Below, one piece after another: positions 63,000 to 64,000 of a stretch of DNA of 64,000 nt. Where the stretch lies: contig NZ_CP020042.1 in the NCBI RefSeq assembly GCF_002028425.1, positions 6,485,560-6,549,559 of the forward strand, in the 5' to 3' direction. Every line of letters begins with the position of its first letter. Position 1 is the first letter of the stretch. A model generated the notes under the pieces. That model searched no databases, was not told the origin of the DNA, and saw only the letters and a list, made by a program, of their open reading frames with translations. This DNA comes from Streptomyces katrae (lineage in GTDB: Bacteria; Actinomycetota; Actinomycetes; Streptomycetales; Streptomycetaceae). The position numbers and the translations under genes were made by a program.

Positions 63000-64000
63000 T
63001 CAGCCGATGCCCTGCCGGTCCGGCTGGAGGGCGAACGCCGACCGCTGCGGGCTCGCCGCCGTGGTGTGGACGGCCTCCTCCAGGAGGTCCCGGTGGCGCC
63101 GTACCGGCTCGCGCCGGTCGGGCGGGGCGAGCCGTTCCAAGTCGTCCAGGCAGGCCGCGATCCGCCGGGTGACCTGGGCCGAGCCGATCCCGTAGTCCCG
63201 CACCTCGGTGAGGGCCAGGTCCAGCAGCTCCGGCCAGCTCGGCAGGGTCTCCACCAGCCGCACCGCGCCGTCCGCGTCCTGGTGGTACGCCCGCCCCAGG
63301 GGCTGGAGGGCGAAGGCGGTCAGCAGCACCTGGATCCGGTCGAGGGCCTGTACCGCCGTCGTCGGGTCGTTGACCGCGGGGGACAGGGCGCGCGAGGCGA
63401 TGTCGGCGAGCTGGCGGATCCCGAAGGCCAGGTCCTGCTCGGTGGTCCGCTCCACACCCAGCTCCAGTGCCGCCTGGAGCTCCGCGTCGGACGGCGCCGG
63501 CCCGCCCGCGACCCGGAACAGGGGGGTGTGCGGCACCAGGTAGTCCCCGATCCGGGGGACGAGGTGCAGCACGAGCCCGTCCCGCCCGGCGAGGGCCACC
63601 AGCCGCGGCACGTCCACGGCCTGGAGCACACCGGGCCGCCACACGTGCCCGACCGCCGTGCCGCCCGGATCCGCGCCCCGCTCCCCGGCGTCCCCGGCCA
63701 AGGCGCGCGCGGGCCCGGCGCTGTCCCGGATCAGCCGCAGGCTCTCCTGGCACACCCGGTCCATCACGTACGTCACCCTCATCAGCCGGATGGTGGAGTG
63801 CACGTAGACGACGAACAGGACCAGGCTCAGCAGCAGGAACCCCATGGCGAGCGAAGAGCCCAGGTAGGGCACGACGGCATCGCTGTCGTCGGTGGAGGAG
63901 CCGTACTCCTTCTGCACGCGCAGGGTGTACAGGAAGGTGCACAGGAAGGTCCCCAGGGTCAGTTTCGTGACCCGGCTCTCCACGTAGATGCGCAGCACCC
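63000..64000 (-). CDS. DUF2254 membrane protein, 5' part outside the window
   Basis: The visible 332 residues include two membrane helices (FLLLSLVLFVVYVHSTIRLM in the second) followed by the conserved DUF2254 soluble part: GVLQAVDVPRLVALAG, LHLVPRIGDYLVPHTPLF, ALELGVERTTEQDLAFGIRQ and LADIASRALSPAVNDPTTAV. Homologues have about 430 residues, so the N-terminus and one or two helices lie beyond the edge. Function unknown. Confidence 0.88.
   Translation of the reverse strand, partial: VLRIYVESRVTKLTLGTFLCTFLYTLRVQKEYGSSTDDSDAVVPYLGSSLAMGFLLLSLVLFVVYVHSTIRLMRVTYVMDRVCQESLRLIRDSAGPARALAGDAGERGADPGGTAVGHVWRPGVLQAVDVPRLVALAGRDGLVLHLVPRIGDYLVPHTPLFRVAGGPAPSDAELQAALELGVERTTEQDLAFGIRQLADIASRALSPAVNDPTTAVQALDRIQVLLTAFALQPLGRAYHQDADGAVRLVETLPSWPELLDLALTEVRDYGIGSAQVTRRIAACLDDLERLAPPDRREPVRRHRDLLEEAVHTTAASPQRSAFALQPDRQGIG

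Overview
The window is high-GC actinobacterial DNA and almost certainly comes from Streptomyces or a close relative. GTG and TTG starts are common, and genes overlap by ATGA or GTGA. The gene content also fits: a monomeric isocitrate dehydrogenase, a GH46 chitosanase, an F420-type reductase, an AfsR-like HTH/NTPase regulator, SpoIIE-type phosphatases and a SigF-family sigma factor. Function calls come from reading motifs and family resemblance; no database search was possible.

Positions 1-13175 look like a sulfur-scavenging island. It holds a formylglycine-generating enzyme facing a Tat-exported Cys-type sulfatase, a rhodanese with a membrane tail, a second and decayed sulfatase, a polar amino acid-type ABC importer, a damaged GNAT acetyltransferase and four consecutive bacterial-luciferase-like (LLM) flavin monooxygenases. 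The set resembles Bacillus pathways that import, N-acetylate and oxidatively cleave S-substituted cysteines. Three genes here carry deletions, and two small Cys-containing upstream ORFs could be sulfur-responsive leaders.

Positions 13176-26091 are accessory and partly degenerate. Remnants of an integrase, an IS1380-type and two IS5-type transposases, an amidase and an SDR lie among intact redox-stress genes (alpha/beta hydrolase, cupin, DoxX-like, YceI, EcaC-like with a SoxR-type box, MarR, FMN reductase, F420-type reductase, NTF2-like). A phenylalanine hydroxylase and an 841-residue protein of unknown function follow. Positions 26092-28700 hold a two-gene cassette resembling a polymorphic-toxin-like effector and its partner, plus a truncated LamG protein.

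Positions 28770-35089 hold a LysE-type exporter with a tiny coupled upstream ORF, an orphan DmpG-like aldolase, an HTH-STAND regulator, an FAH-family enzyme and a PAP2 membrane phosphatase. Positions 35071-41363 encode a signalling module: a soluble hybrid histidine kinase with tandem HAMP units, an ANTAR-PAS-PP2C phosphatase and a SigF-type sigma factor. Positions 41599-45991 encode a seven-gene Mrp-type antiporter without MrpA, laid out like the archaeal Mbh/Mbs membrane arm.

From 46007 to the end the content looks like ordinary chromosome: a YbdK-type ligase, a second SpoIIE phosphatase, DUF305 and DUF6153 proteins, a double NUDIX protein, a divergent LysE/LysG pair, a DHFR-like reductase, a Ser/Thr kinase, an HTH-TOBE regulator, CorA, a chitosanase with a palindromic operator, DUF805, icd, a small NTPase-like fragment and a DUF2254 protein running off the edge.
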